Assembly (NCBI GenBank): GCA_020634155.1
Contig: JACKCI010000002.1
Location: 496,001-560,000 of the forward strand
DNA from: Anaerolineales bacterium
GTDB lineage: Bacteria; Chloroflexota; Anaerolineae; Aggregatilineales; J027
DNA: 64,000 nucleotides
Reading direction: 5' to 3'
The position numbers and the translations under genes were made by a program. Shown one piece after another: positions 52,613-61,852 of this stretch (position 1 is its first letter; each line of letters starts with the position of its first letter). The notes beneath the pieces are model-generated. The model worked only from the letters and a program-made list of their open reading frames with translations, was not told where the DNA came from and ran no database searches.

Positions 52613-53545
52613 TTATTCACCGCGTTCAAACGGCTTGGTCAGCGCGGTTGGCTGCTCGGCACGTTTGGACGCAAAGATTAAGGCGATAATCGTCACAACA
52701 TAGGGAGCCATCACTGCAAACTCGGATGGAATATCAAAGCCCAACGCGCCCTCAATGGTCTTGACTTGGAGTTGCAAAGCGTTGACGGTGCTAAACAGCA
52801 ACGCGCCTGCCATCACCCAATAAGGCCGCCATGCCCCAAAGTACACAAGGGCGACCGCGATAAAGCCTTGACCAGAAGTCAGGTTGCTTTGGAAGATATT
52901 CAACAGCGCAATCGAGAGTGAAGCCCCGGCCATTGCAGAAAACGCGCCTCCAATCGTTACTGTAATATAGCGGACACGGGTCACACTGACACCCATTGCG
53001 TCGGCAGCTTGTGGGTTTTGCCCAACTGCCCGAATCTGGAGGCCAAAGGTGGTATGGTTCAGCACATAGGCTGAAAGCGGCACTAAGGCGAAGGCCACAT
53101 ACACCAACAGATTGTGATTGAAGAAAATCTCCCCTATAACGGGAATATCGGTCAAAATCGGGAAATTGATACGGGGAAATCCATCAATCGGGGTTGGGGT
53201 AGCGACGGTCTTTTGAAAGAGCAGTTCACTCAGCCCTAAGCCAAAGAGATAGACACCAATGCCGCTAATGCCTTACTCGGCTTGGAGGGTTACGCTGATA
53301 AAGGCCATGATGAAGCCCATTATCAAGCCAACCACAATAGCGGCTACCACGCCCATCAATAAGCTACCTGTTTCATAAACAGCATAATAGGCGGCAAAGG
53401 CTCCCATCAACATGATGCCATCCACACCCAGATTAAGCACCCCGCTGCGTTGCCCAAAGGTCTCGCCCAAGCTGGCAAAGATATAAGGGGTGGCGAGGCG
53501 AATCGCTGAAGCGGCGACACTGGCGCGAATAATATCAGTAATCAT
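52613..53545 (-). pseudogene. BMP-system ABC permease (second), interrupted by an in-frame stop codon
   Basis: Read from the ATG at 53543-53545 (AGGAG upstream), 310 codons encode a complete RbsC-like permease except for a TAA at 53273-53275. The frame continues without shift: FISVTLQAE, stop, GISGIGVYLFGLGLSELLFQ in key residues, and relatives normally have Gln at that point (LKAEQGISGIG), so one base change CAA to TAA explains the break. The two parts are 90 and 219 codons. Downstream genes stay intact. It may be a young pseudogene, a sequencing error, or a readthrough site. Confidence 0.88.
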
Positions 53546-53549
53546 CAGT

Positions 53550-54674
53550 CTATTGCTCCTTGGCCCGACGTTGGGTGCGACGGCGGACAAAAATCTGGCT
53601 ACTCACGACAAACACCACCACGAGGCCATTGAGAGTCGTAATTAATGAGGCGGGTACTTGCACCGTGCGTTGGAGGCTCTGAGCACCGATCAACAAGCCG
53701 CCAAAGAAGATAGACGCAGGGATAGCCCCAACTGGATGAAGCCCACCAAAGAGCGCAGCTACAATCCCATTAAACCCAGCGTTGCCCGTGAAACCCGCTG
53801 CCGAGCCGTCGGTCTGGAGGCGATATTGCAATCCCAAGACCTGCACCGTACCGGCCAGCCCTGCAAAGCCGCCTGCTAAGAACATCGAAAAAAGCATCTG
53901 CCGTTTGACGTTGATACCTGCATAGCGTGAGGCCCGTTGATTCTTGCCGACGGCCCGAATGCGGTAGCCGAGGGTGGTACGCCACAAGAAAATATAGATG
54001 ATGACCGCCAACACCAGTGCAATGATGAAGCCATAATGCAAGCGGATGGGGACATCGGTGAGCCATGTGACACGCGGAATCTGAGCGTAATCCGGCACGC
54101 GGGCGGTGCGGGGAATGTGGTTAACACGCTCACGTTGGCGCGGGTCAAGCATCACACCATTGAGTAGATAGCTCATCAGTTGTAGTGCAATCTGGTTAAG
54201 CATAATGGTGCTGAGGATTTCATTGACATCGAAATAGGCTTTGAGCAGACCCGCGATGCCTCCCCAGAAAGCCCCCGCCAAGAACCCGCTAATCATGCAC
54301 AGCGCAATGGTCAGATATTGGGGCAGGTCATGATAGATGGAGGCTGTACCGCTAAAGGGCATGGTCTCAAACTTGAGTGCGACATAGGTGCCAACAACTG
54401 CACCCGCAATCATCTGCCCTTCGCCACCGATATTGATGACGCCACCCCGAAAGGCAATACAAATTCCGATACCAACAAGGAGGAGCGGCGTTGCTTTGAC
54501 CAGCGTTTCGGAGCGCGAGTTGACGGTACCAAAGGCTCCGTCATAGAGGGCTTGATAAGCCTCAATGGGGTCAGCATCCATTAGCAATAGCATAATAGCC
54601 CCAATGAGGAGGGCCGCCGCAACTGCCAAAACAGGTAACAATACAGCAAAGAGACGATCAATAAGATTCCGCAT
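53550..54674 (-). CDS. BMP-system ABC transporter permease (first)
   Basis: 374 residues, RbsC/BPD_transp_2 family, about nine to ten membrane helices. Family segments GGVINIGGEGQM (about 80-91), the cytoplasmic coupling stretch TTLGYRIRAVGKNQRASRYAGINVKR (key R-A-x-G-x-N-x-x-A) and GGLHPVGAIPASIFFGGLLIG are clear. First gene of the importer operon; TAG ends 5 bases before the start of the second permease. It ends in a strongly basic tail (RRRTQRRAKEQ). Confidence 0.92.
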   Translation of the reverse strand: MRNLIDRLFAVLLPVLAVAAALLIGAIMLLLMDADPIEAYQALYDGAFGTVNSRSETLVKATPLLLVGIGICIAFRGGVINIGGEGQMIAGAVVGTYVALKFETMPFSGTASIYHDLPQYLTIALCMISGFLAGAFWGGIAGLLKAYFDVNEILSTIMLNQIALQLMSYLLNGVMLDPRQRERVNHIPRTARVPDYAQIPRVTWLTDVPIRLHYGFIIALVLAVIIYIFLWRTTLGYRIRAVGKNQRASRYAGINVKRQMLFSMFLAGGFAGLAGTVQVLGLQYRLQTDGSAAGFTGNAGFNGIVAALFGGLHPVGAIPASIFFGGLLIGAQSLQRTVQVPASLITTLNGLVVVFVVSSQIFVRRRTQRRAKEQ

Positions 54675-54710
54675 TAAAACAACCCACTAAAATTAAATAT
54701 TGGCTAAATT

Positions 54711-55577
54711 CTATTCACTCTCGCCATTTTGTGCAAAATTATCACCAATCAATTGTTGGTAGGCTGTGGCTGCGATGGATTGGTAGAGTGGCTTTAAGTC
54801 GAGGCCATTAGGCAGCGGCCCTAATTCACGGAGCGCCACTGCTTCGGATGGAATACTCGGCAAGGCCGTCATGGGTCGGTGTTCAAAGCCTTGCCAAAAG
54901 CGGTCTATCTCATGAGCAAGCGAGGTGCTATGGTCGGGCATGTGGCCCTCGCCCCCGCGATGTTGGCGCAAGGCGGCTAACACTTGCTCACGTTTGCGGC
55001 CCCGTAGATGGAACAGGATAAATGGGTCAGCATCCAGTTGTTCGGCAACCAGATAATAGACGGCTGCGGCGTGCTTGCAGGGGTCGCCATAGTCGGGACA
55101 CGAACACTCAAAGGTGATGTCTTTGGTGCTTTGTGGAAAGAGCGACACCCCTGCCTCTTGAAAGATGGTCTCAATATCACCGGGCATTTCACCCGCCAGT
55201 AGTTTGGCGCTATAGATGGCCTGTTGGGAAAGGGCAGCCAGCGCCCTCTCCCATTCTGCATCATCTAAGGTGCGGAGGTGAATAGCCGTGCGGTAGAGCC
55301 GTGAGCCAGAGACTTGGGCATAAGCCATACCATAGCTGATTTCAAGGTCGCGCACCGAGCCGTTACGGGCATAGCGGCGTCCGCGCTCAATGCGCCCACC
55401 GAGACCGAGACGCTCCATGGTCGTGACCCATTGCTTCCCCCACCACTCGGTACCAATGGCACCGCGCTGGCTAATGGCAATCACCCGACCATTAATCACC
55501 AGCGCATCGGGTGGGGTGCGATAGTCCACCAAAGTATGGTTATCATCATAACCCTCATCGTCGTACCACCAGCCCAT
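54711..55577 (-). CDS. SWIM zinc-finger protein
   Basis: 288 residues. The SWIM motif C158-x-C160...C167-x-H169 (CSCPDYGDPCKH) is a zinc-binding fold used for DNA or protein contacts. The N-terminal part (WWGKQWVTTMERLGLGGRIERGRRYA shortened: W-W-G-x-x-W-x-x-x-L) is characteristic of bacterial SWIM proteins that occur next to SNF2 helicases. An SNF2 gene lies 3.2 kb upstream on the same strand with two unrelated genes between, so the pair probably still works together in DNA remodelling or repair. Confidence 0.85.
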   Translation of the reverse strand: MGWWYDDEGYDDNHTLVDYRTPPDALVINGRVIAISQRGAIGTEWWGKQWVTTMERLGLGGRIERGRRYARNGSVRDLEISYGMAYAQVSGSRLYRTAIHLRTLDDAEWERALAALSQQAIYSAKLLAGEMPGDIETIFQEAGVSLFPQSTKDITFECSCPDYGDPCKHAAAVYYLVAEQLDADPFILFHLRGRKREQVLAALRQHRGGEGHMPDHSTSLAHEIDRFWQGFEHRPMTALPSIPSEAVALRELGPLPNGLDLKPLYQSIAATAYQQLIGDNFAQNGESE

Positions 55578-55601
55578 GTAATGGCTCCCGTGTTATTTAT
55601 C

Positions 55602-57035
55602 TCACTTTTCTAGTATATCGCCATTTCGCAGATATTGGCTACGAATATCGCTAATCAACAGATAGTCGGCGTCAGGGAGCATCTGCCACAGATCATGCGG
55701 AGAAGCAACTTGCCCTTGGTAATCGTGAGCATAATCGTGCAGCCATTGGAAGAAGACCTCATCACCGACAGCTTCCCTGACCGCCTGTAACATCCGCACT
55801 CCGCGCAGATAGGCGGCGTTGATATAGGGCCGCCATTGGGTGTACTCGTATACGGTGATGTCTACGGGGTCGGTAGTGTCATAACGGAAGACGCGGAAAT
55901 CCCACCATGCCTGCACAAGGTCGGGATTGGTAGCCTCAAAATAAAGTAGTTCGCTATAGGTGGCGAAGGCCTCATCCAGATAGGGGTCGCGTGCTTGGTC
56001 ATTGGCAACCAGCATATACCACCACTGATGGGCAATCTCATGGATGGTGATGATGGTCAGCCAATGGTTGGGGGTGCCATTCCATGTGCGGAACCACGCC
56101 TCGCTGACGAAGACAAAACCACTAAACTCATAGCCATCGTCAAAATCACCTTCGACCACCACCAAACGCTCAAAAGGATAGGCTCCGAATAAGTCCGAAT
56201 AGACGGCGAGGGCTTGGGTGGCGTCGGTCATGGCTTGGGCAATGCTGGCAGGGGTCTCGGTTGGGTAGGTATAGAGTTCAACGGTCACATCCCCAACGGC
56301 CTCTGTCGTCTTCTGAAATTGGGTACTCATGCTGATGGCGAAATCACGCGCCCCATTGAGTTGCATCGTCCATGTGTTGCCCGCTTGCGAGACGGTACCG
56401 GGGGCAATGACCTGCAAACCTGCCGGCCCATTGTTGACCTGCATCGTGACCCTATAATCCGCCAATTCAGGCGCGGTCTGCTCGCCAATATAGTGACGGT
56501 CAGGCACATACCACTCGCCCGCCGTCTCGTAGCCATATAAGCCCACCGTTGGGAACCAATGCCCCAAGTTGAGTTGCCGCTCAGTATAAGCCAGCCAGCC
56601 GAGTGGGTTCTCATCACTGAGGGGCTTGACGTTAATATCATAGACCAGCGTCACGACCACATCGCAACCACTCGGCACGGCTTCAGGTAGCGGCACCGTG
56701 AAGCGTAACTTATCAACGGTAACGCCTTCGATAAATTGCCCATCTTCGGTTTGGGCGCTGCGGAAAGTCATGACATTGGCGCGGGAGAGACGGTGGGGTT
56801 CGCTATGTAGCACCAACTCGGTCAGGTCTTGGTCGTAGTCGTTACGGTAGCGGATAGTCTGGGTCACTTGTACGACCTTGGTTGACCAGTCCAGCACAGC
56901 GTTGATTTCATAGCGGGTACGGCGTAGGGTGGTGTCAATAGTACACCCCTCTTGGGCAGCGGCGGGTTGTGGGTGCGGCGTTCCCGCTATCAACAGCATA
57001 ACCATCGTCAGCAATAACAGCGTTCTCTGAAGCAT
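55602..57035 (-). CDS. Secreted M1-family (aminopeptidase N-like) metallopeptidase
   Basis: 477 residues. Signal peptide (about 1-28), N-terminal beta-sandwich (about 35-235), then a thermolysin-like domain with zinc motif H332-E-I-A-H336 and third ligand E355 (LDEAFATYSE). The exopeptidase G-x-M-E-N motif is replaced by GYEFSGFVFV, so aminopeptidase specificity may differ. C-terminal domains of large M1 enzymes are missing, giving a short form. SD AAGGAG. Likely digests peptides outside the cell. Confidence 0.88.
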   Translation of the reverse strand: MLQRTLLLLTMVMLLIAGTPHPQPAAAQEGCTIDTTLRRTRYEINAVLDWSTKVVQVTQTIRYRNDYDQDLTELVLHSEPHRLSRANVMTFRSAQTEDGQFIEGVTVDKLRFTVPLPEAVPSGCDVVVTLVYDINVKPLSDENPLGWLAYTERQLNLGHWFPTVGLYGYETAGEWYVPDRHYIGEQTAPELADYRVTMQVNNGPAGLQVIAPGTVSQAGNTWTMQLNGARDFAISMSTQFQKTTEAVGDVTVELYTYPTETPASIAQAMTDATQALAVYSDLFGAYPFERLVVVEGDFDDGYEFSGFVFVSEAWFRTWNGTPNHWLTIITIHEIAHQWWYMLVANDQARDPYLDEAFATYSELLYFEATNPDLVQAWWDFRVFRYDTTDPVDITVYEYTQWRPYINAAYLRGVRMLQAVREAVGDEVFFQWLHDYAHDYQGQVASPHDLWQMLPDADYLLISDIRSQYLRNGDILEK

Positions 57036-57064
57036 GATGTTGTCTCCTTATTGATGATAAGTAA

Positions 57065-57094
57065 GCCCCCGCCTCTAATGCTAGAGACAGGGGC
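57065..57094 (-). terminator. Hairpin after the VWA/TolB-like gene
   Basis: A 13-base inverted repeat with two mismatches (57065-57077 with 57082-57094) between the VWA gene stop and the M1 peptidase gene; no T-run, so partial termination is likely. Confidence 0.55.
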
Positions 57095-57103
57095 CAAAAT
57101 TGG

Positions 57104-58663
57104 CTAGGGGTTGAGGGTACCCGGCATCCAAATCCAGTCCGGTGACCAGTCCGTAGCGGTGCTGTCGGTCAATTGCACAAGACCTGTACCATCGGCGTTC
57201 ATCACCCAGATGTCGAAGTTACCCGCCGCGTCGGACTCGAAGGCCACTTGGCGACCATCGGGCGACCATACGGGGTCATCTTCAGTGGCAGGGCGGTTAG
57301 TCAGGCGCACCACGTTCGATCCATCGAGGCGCATGATGTAGATTTCGGAGTTGTTATCCTCACGGGTGGAGCCGAAAATCACACCCGTGCCATTCAATGA
57401 CCAGTCGGGCTGACCATCATAGAACTCGTTGGCGCTGAGACGGGTCTTGATGCCTGTATCAAGATTGATGCGATACAGTTCACGCCCACCGGGTTCATTG
57501 CTGTAGTAGAGTAGTTCGTGTCCATCGGGTGACCATGTGGGCGAGCGGTCGGTGGAGCCGGAGTTGTTGGTCACTTGGCGGCGGTTGTTGCCATCGGCAT
57601 CCATCACAAAGAGTTCAATATCGCCATCTTCGTCAGAATGGAAAGCAATCTGAGTACCCGTTGGGTTCCAAGCTGGCCCCCAGTCATTAACGTCGTTGTT
57701 GGTCAATTGCTGGATGTTGGTACCATCGGCGTTCATCATAAAGATTTCAAAATCACCATCGACTTCCGACTCCCATGCGATGCGGGTGCCATCCTTCGAC
57801 CATGAGGGCTTGTCATCGTTCACATTGTTGAAGGTCAGTTGGCGCACGTTGGTGCCATCGGCGTTCATGACGTAAATCTCAAAGTCACCATCGCGGTTGG
57901 AAGCAAAGGCGATTTGGGTGTCACCGGATTCAGGGATTTCATAGCGGATTTCGATGGTGCCTTCACCCAAGGGGGTGCCAACCTCGACATCTTCTTCACC
58001 GGGCTGGGGAATCGTGACTACTGCACAGGTGCTGTTGAGCAAAATGTCAAGAATGGTGTTGAGACCTTGGAAGCCGCTCACCAAGAACACATTTTGGTCG
58101 CCACCGGAAATGTCAATGAGTTCGTTAAAATCAATATCGCCGACGGCAATGCCGAAGATAGCGGTACCCGCAGCACGGGCAATATCCGCTTGGGCGACAG
58201 GATTGCCTGACTCGTTGTGACGACCATCAGTCAAGACCACAATCACACGCGGGATACCTGCGCGACGGGTGATGAATTGGTCTTGGGCAAGGTCAATCGC
58301 GGCGGCGATATTGGTGCTTTCACCAAATTGGGTCATGTTGGCAATGGAGGCATGGGCTTTATCGGGGTCATCGGTCAGGCCCAAATAGAGCGAGGCTGTT
58401 GTCGAGAATTGAATAACCCCCACATTGGCATCACGCGGGCCGATGGTGAACTGACTAAGCATCAAATCGACAAATTGTTTCATAATCTCAAAATCGGGTG
58501 GGGAGATGCTACCAGAGCCATCCAGCACCAGCATTAAGTCCATTGAGCAGCCGGATTGGGCGCTCTGGGAGGTCAGCGGGGCAGGTTCAGGGGCCGCCAA
58601 CACATTTAAGGGAACCCCAACCAACAAAAGGGTGACTATAAAGGTAACGAGCAATTTCTTCAT
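57104..58663 (-). CDS. Secreted VWA domain protein with TolB-like PD40 propeller
   Basis: About 519 residues from the ATG at 58663; a 24-codon longer frame lacks a signal and SD. Signal peptide about 1-24 (VLAAPEP), VWA domain about 40-215 with MIDAS motif DGSGS, then six PD40/TolB-type repeats (key I-A-F-x-S-x-R-D-G-D-x-E-I-Y-V-M-N-A-D-G), which form a beta-propeller ending near the C-terminus. A calcium- or metal-dependent surface adhesion or sensing role is plausible; the combination is typical of Chloroflexota. Its ribosome binding site is inside a long leader hairpin. Confidence 0.85.
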   Translation of the reverse strand: MKKLLVTFIVTLLLVGVPLNVLAAPEPAPLTSQSAQSGCSMDLMLVLDGSGSISPPDFEIMKQFVDLMLSQFTIGPRDANVGVIQFSTTASLYLGLTDDPDKAHASIANMTQFGESTNIAAAIDLAQDQFITRRAGIPRVIVVLTDGRHNESGNPVAQADIARAAGTAIFGIAVGDIDFNELIDISGGDQNVFLVSGFQGLNTILDILLNSTCAVVTIPQPGEEDVEVGTPLGEGTIEIRYEIPESGDTQIAFASNRDGDFEIYVMNADGTNVRQLTFNNVNDDKPSWSKDGTRIAWESEVDGDFEIFMMNADGTNIQQLTNNDVNDWGPAWNPTGTQIAFHSDEDGDIELFVMDADGNNRRQVTNNSGSTDRSPTWSPDGHELLYYSNEPGGRELYRINLDTGIKTRLSANEFYDGQPDWSLNGTGVIFGSTREDNNSEIYIMRLDGSNVVRLTNRPATEDDPVWSPDGRQVAFESDAAGNFDIWVMNADGTGLVQLTDSTATDWSPDWIWMPGTLNP

Positions 58664-58670
58664 GTGTCCT

Positions 58671-58733
58671 GTATCTCCTAAATCATGAAAACCAGCGTTA
58701 ATTCTCAGTCTAATGAGGAGATTTAGGAGACAC
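58671..58733 (-). promoter_or_regulatory. 14-bp leader hairpin covering the Shine-Dalgarno of the VWA gene
   Basis: On the minus-strand RNA GUGUCUCCUAAAUC (58733-58720) pairs with GAUUUAGGAGAUAC (58684-58671) in 14 bp with one G-U; the second arm contains AGGAGA, the ribosome binding site. The loop is 35 bases. The G-U would be an A-C mismatch on the opposite strand, supporting an RNA role. Confidence 0.6.
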
Positions 58734-58779
58734 AATAGACCATAGACGAAGCAACGGACGCCCGTTTGTGTGTCGGCTG

Positions 58780-61700
58780 TTAAGCGTCAGCTAAGACATC
58801 ACGGCGGAGGGTAACCAGTTCGGAAAGCTCGCTATTGCTCAATTCCGACAGCCAACTTTCACCCTCACCTACAATCTGGTCAGCAAGGGCCTGTTTGTGT
58901 TCGATTAGTTCGTCGATGCGCTCCTCTAGAGTTCCTAAACAGATGAATTTATGGACTTGGACGTTTTTCGTCTGCCCGATGCGATAGGCGCGGTCGGTAG
59001 CTTGATTCTCAACGGCAGGGTTATACCAGCGGTCAAAATGGAAGACATGGCTGGCTTGGGTCAAATTGAGACCCGTTCCACCTGCCTTGAGCGACAAAAT
59101 AAACACAGGTGGCCCAAAACGACTTTGGAAAGTGCGAATCATCTCCTCCCGTTTTTGGGTCGGGGTTCCTCCATGCAGAAACAATACTTCATCGACGAGA
59201 TACTGTTGGAGATAAGTCTCCAGCAGTGTCCCCATTTCGGCGTATTGGGTAAAAATCAGGGCGCGTTCATCCGTTGAGCGCATCTCGTCCAACATCTCTG
59301 CAAGACGAATCAGCTTGCCGCTACGGTTGGCAAGGGGAGCGTCATGGCCTTCTTTAAGCAGATGGGCGGGATGGTTACAAACCTGCTTAAGGCGTGTCAA
59401 CATGCGGAGGATGCTGCCGCGTCGTTGCAGGGCATCTTCAGCTTCTTCGAGTGCTTCCAATTCTTCGCGCACAATCGCTTCATATAAGGTGGCTTGCTCA
59501 GGGGTTAGGCTGCAATAGACCTTGTTCTCGAATTTCTCAGGCAAGTCTTGGATAACGTTGGGGTCAGATTTGAGACGCCGCAAGATAAAGGGGGTGGTCA
59601 GGCGCTTCAGGGTAGCTGCCGCCTGAACATCCCCATAGCGTTCAATTGGCACGCTGAAGCTGCTACGGAAGGATTGCTGTGACCCCAGATAGCCCGCATT
59701 GAGGAATTGGAAGATAGACCACAACTCAGTGAGGCGATTCTCAACAGGCGTACCCGTCAAAGCCAGTCGATGGTCAGATTTAAGCGCACGGGCAGCTTGG
59801 GCCTGTTTAGTGGAGGGGTTCTTGATGTTTTGAGCCTCATCCAAGACCACGCCCGCCCAGTGGACTTGTTGCAGGGTATCAAGGTCACGATGCAACAGGG
59901 CATAACTAGTGATGACCACATCGTGCTTGAGGGCGGTCTTGGTAAAGTCATCCCCTTTGAGGCGGTCTGGCCCTTGATGTCGCGTATACCGCAGGGATGG
60001 GGCAAAGCGTGTCAATTCATGTCCCCAGTTACCCACTACCGAGGTCGGGCAAACCAAGAGATAGGGCTGCTGGATGCCCAACTGCTCCCGTTCATAGAGC
60101 CATAGGCTGATGGTTTGGATCGATTTACCCAGCCCCATGTCATCCGCAAGGCAAGCCCCCAAGCCGAGCCGTCGCATCTGCACCAGCCAGTTAAAGCCGC
60201 GCACTTGATAGGGGCGCAGGGTGGCTTTCAATTGCGGTGGTTCTAGTAGTAATGGCGTCTCGTCGGGTGCTTGTAGACGGGCAAAAATGTCCGATAACCA
60301 GCCTTCAATCGTGAAGCCCTCGACCTCTAAACCCTCAACTTCGATGGGGGTGGAGGCCATCTTCAATATACCGAGAATATCAGTTTCGCCTTCATGATTT
60401 TGCTCAAAGAACTTGCGGGCACTATCAACTTGGGTTGTATCAAGAACAACCCATTCACCCTTGTAGCGCACTATGGGCTGCTTGAGTGCAACCAATTCTT
60501 CAAATTCAGCTTGCCCAATGACTTCCCCCCCGACTGATAACTTCCACTCATAGTGGGCTAGGTTATCCATATTGAGAAAGCCTGTCGGCTCATTAACTTG
60601 GCCCTTAACCGTAGCCTTTGCTTTCAAACGGCGTTGGCGTCCCCACCAGTTCGGTACTAACACCGCAAAGTGATGCTGTTGCAAGAGGGGAGCCGCATCA
60701 AGCAAAAACGTCAACGCCTCGTCAGTAGTCAACCGGACATGGGTGGGAGTAGCAGTACGCAAACTGCGCTCAATGGGCGGGAAAAAGCGCGAGGCGATAC
60801 CCAAGGCGGTGAGCATTTTCTCTTGAGGCTGTTCAAAACGCCGTTCTAGGTACTCGACCCGCTGTCCGGTTGAAGCCCACACCATCTCAGCATCGACTAC
60901 AAGACTGGGGTCATCCGTAGCTTGTAGCAAATAGGTTAGCGTCCAGAGGTCATCCGCCTCTTGGGGGTCTTCTAAACGAAAACAGATTTTGAAGGTATCC
61001 TGTACGCTATCCGTTACCCCACGCCATTGCTGCCACGCTTCATAGTTTTTGCGATTGGCCGACGCTTTACCCTCTATGGTTGGGGTCTTGCCGGTTAGCG
61101 CTTTCAACCAACTATTTGTGAGTCGTTGAGGGTCAGCATAATGTTCTCGAATAAACTGATTCATCATCGTTTGGAGAAAATCATCCACCAAAACACTGGC
61201 CTCTGGAGCCGAATCAAGATTCTCGACGGCAGCACGACATACAGGTGGCATGTGGCGGGCAAATTGTGCATAAGTGGTGGAATCAGGATAGGGCTGCCAA
61301 TAAGCAGTAAAGGATTGACCTTGAGGCTCAATTGCTGGGATATACCGTCCCTCTACCAAACATCCCCAAGCCAAGAGTTGGGCCTGTTGCCAATAAACAA
61401 GGTCACTCCCAATGATGAAGCCATGCGGCTGGGCGGGCAGGGCGAGGAGAAACGTGGCGGCGTCACTTGGCGCAAGGATGACCCCACTCACACGAAAAGG
61501 ATGGAGACTAAGATTGCCTTCAAGGGGTGGCAAGCCCACCTGCTGCGCTTCGAGCGAGGGTTGGGGTGTAAGGCCATCGCTGGGAAGCCAAAGGCTAATC
61601 GGCTCTCCATCTGGCTCCGAATGGGGAGCCAAACGGTCAAGGTAACGTAACCAACTATCAATTGACAACAAATAAGGATGTGGTGATAATCCCTTGCGTT

Positions 61701-61785
61701 TTGTTTTGCGGGGTGGGGGCGCATTGGTATCCTCTCCCCACAGGAGCAACCGTTGAGGTATCCATGTTCCGTGCAAAATGTGCAT
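58780..61785 (-). CDS. SNF2-family DEAD/DEAH-box helicase
   Basis: 1001 residues. The N-terminal half (about 1-500) is the bacterial SNF2-associated region without catalytic motifs. The ATPase core has motif I DDMGLGKSIQT near 545, motif II DEAQ near 648, motif III LTGTPVENR and, in the second RecA domain, motif V-VI GGTGLNLTQAS and QATDRAYRIGQ. It should translocate on DNA and remodel protein-DNA complexes. Such helicases pair with SWIM proteins, one of which is encoded downstream. It is divergent from the TIR-FecR gene with a 67-base gap. Confidence 0.93.
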   Translation of the reverse strand: MHILHGTWIPQRLLLWGEDTNAPPPRKTKRKGLSPHPYLLSIDSWLRYLDRLAPHSEPDGEPISLWLPSDGLTPQPSLEAQQVGLPPLEGNLSLHPFRVSGVILAPSDAATFLLALPAQPHGFIIGSDLVYWQQAQLLAWGCLVEGRYIPAIEPQGQSFTAYWQPYPDSTTYAQFARHMPPVCRAAVENLDSAPEASVLVDDFLQTMMNQFIREHYADPQRLTNSWLKALTGKTPTIEGKASANRKNYEAWQQWRGVTDSVQDTFKICFRLEDPQEADDLWTLTYLLQATDDPSLVVDAEMVWASTGQRVEYLERRFEQPQEKMLTALGIASRFFPPIERSLRTATPTHVRLTTDEALTFLLDAAPLLQQHHFAVLVPNWWGRQRRLKAKATVKGQVNEPTGFLNMDNLAHYEWKLSVGGEVIGQAEFEELVALKQPIVRYKGEWVVLDTTQVDSARKFFEQNHEGETDILGILKMASTPIEVEGLEVEGFTIEGWLSDIFARLQAPDETPLLLEPPQLKATLRPYQVRGFNWLVQMRRLGLGACLADDMGLGKSIQTISLWLYEREQLGIQQPYLLVCPTSVVGNWGHELTRFAPSLRYTRHQGPDRLKGDDFTKTALKHDVVITSYALLHRDLDTLQQVHWAGVVLDEAQNIKNPSTKQAQAARALKSDHRLALTGTPVENRLTELWSIFQFLNAGYLGSQQSFRSSFSVPIERYGDVQAAATLKRLTTPFILRRLKSDPNVIQDLPEKFENKVYCSLTPEQATLYEAIVREELEALEEAEDALQRRGSILRMLTRLKQVCNHPAHLLKEGHDAPLANRSGKLIRLAEMLDEMRSTDERALIFTQYAEMGTLLETYLQQYLVDEVLFLHGGTPTQKREEMIRTFQSRFGPPVFILSLKAGGTGLNLTQASHVFHFDRWYNPAVENQATDRAYRIGQTKNVQVHKFICLGTLEERIDELIEHKQALADQIVGEGESWLSELSNSELSELVTLRRDVLADA

Positions 61786-61852
61786 ATGTCAAATACCCCC
61801 TTTTACGGTAGAATAACCGACTGGTTAAACAGTGGCTGGATGATGACTCATA

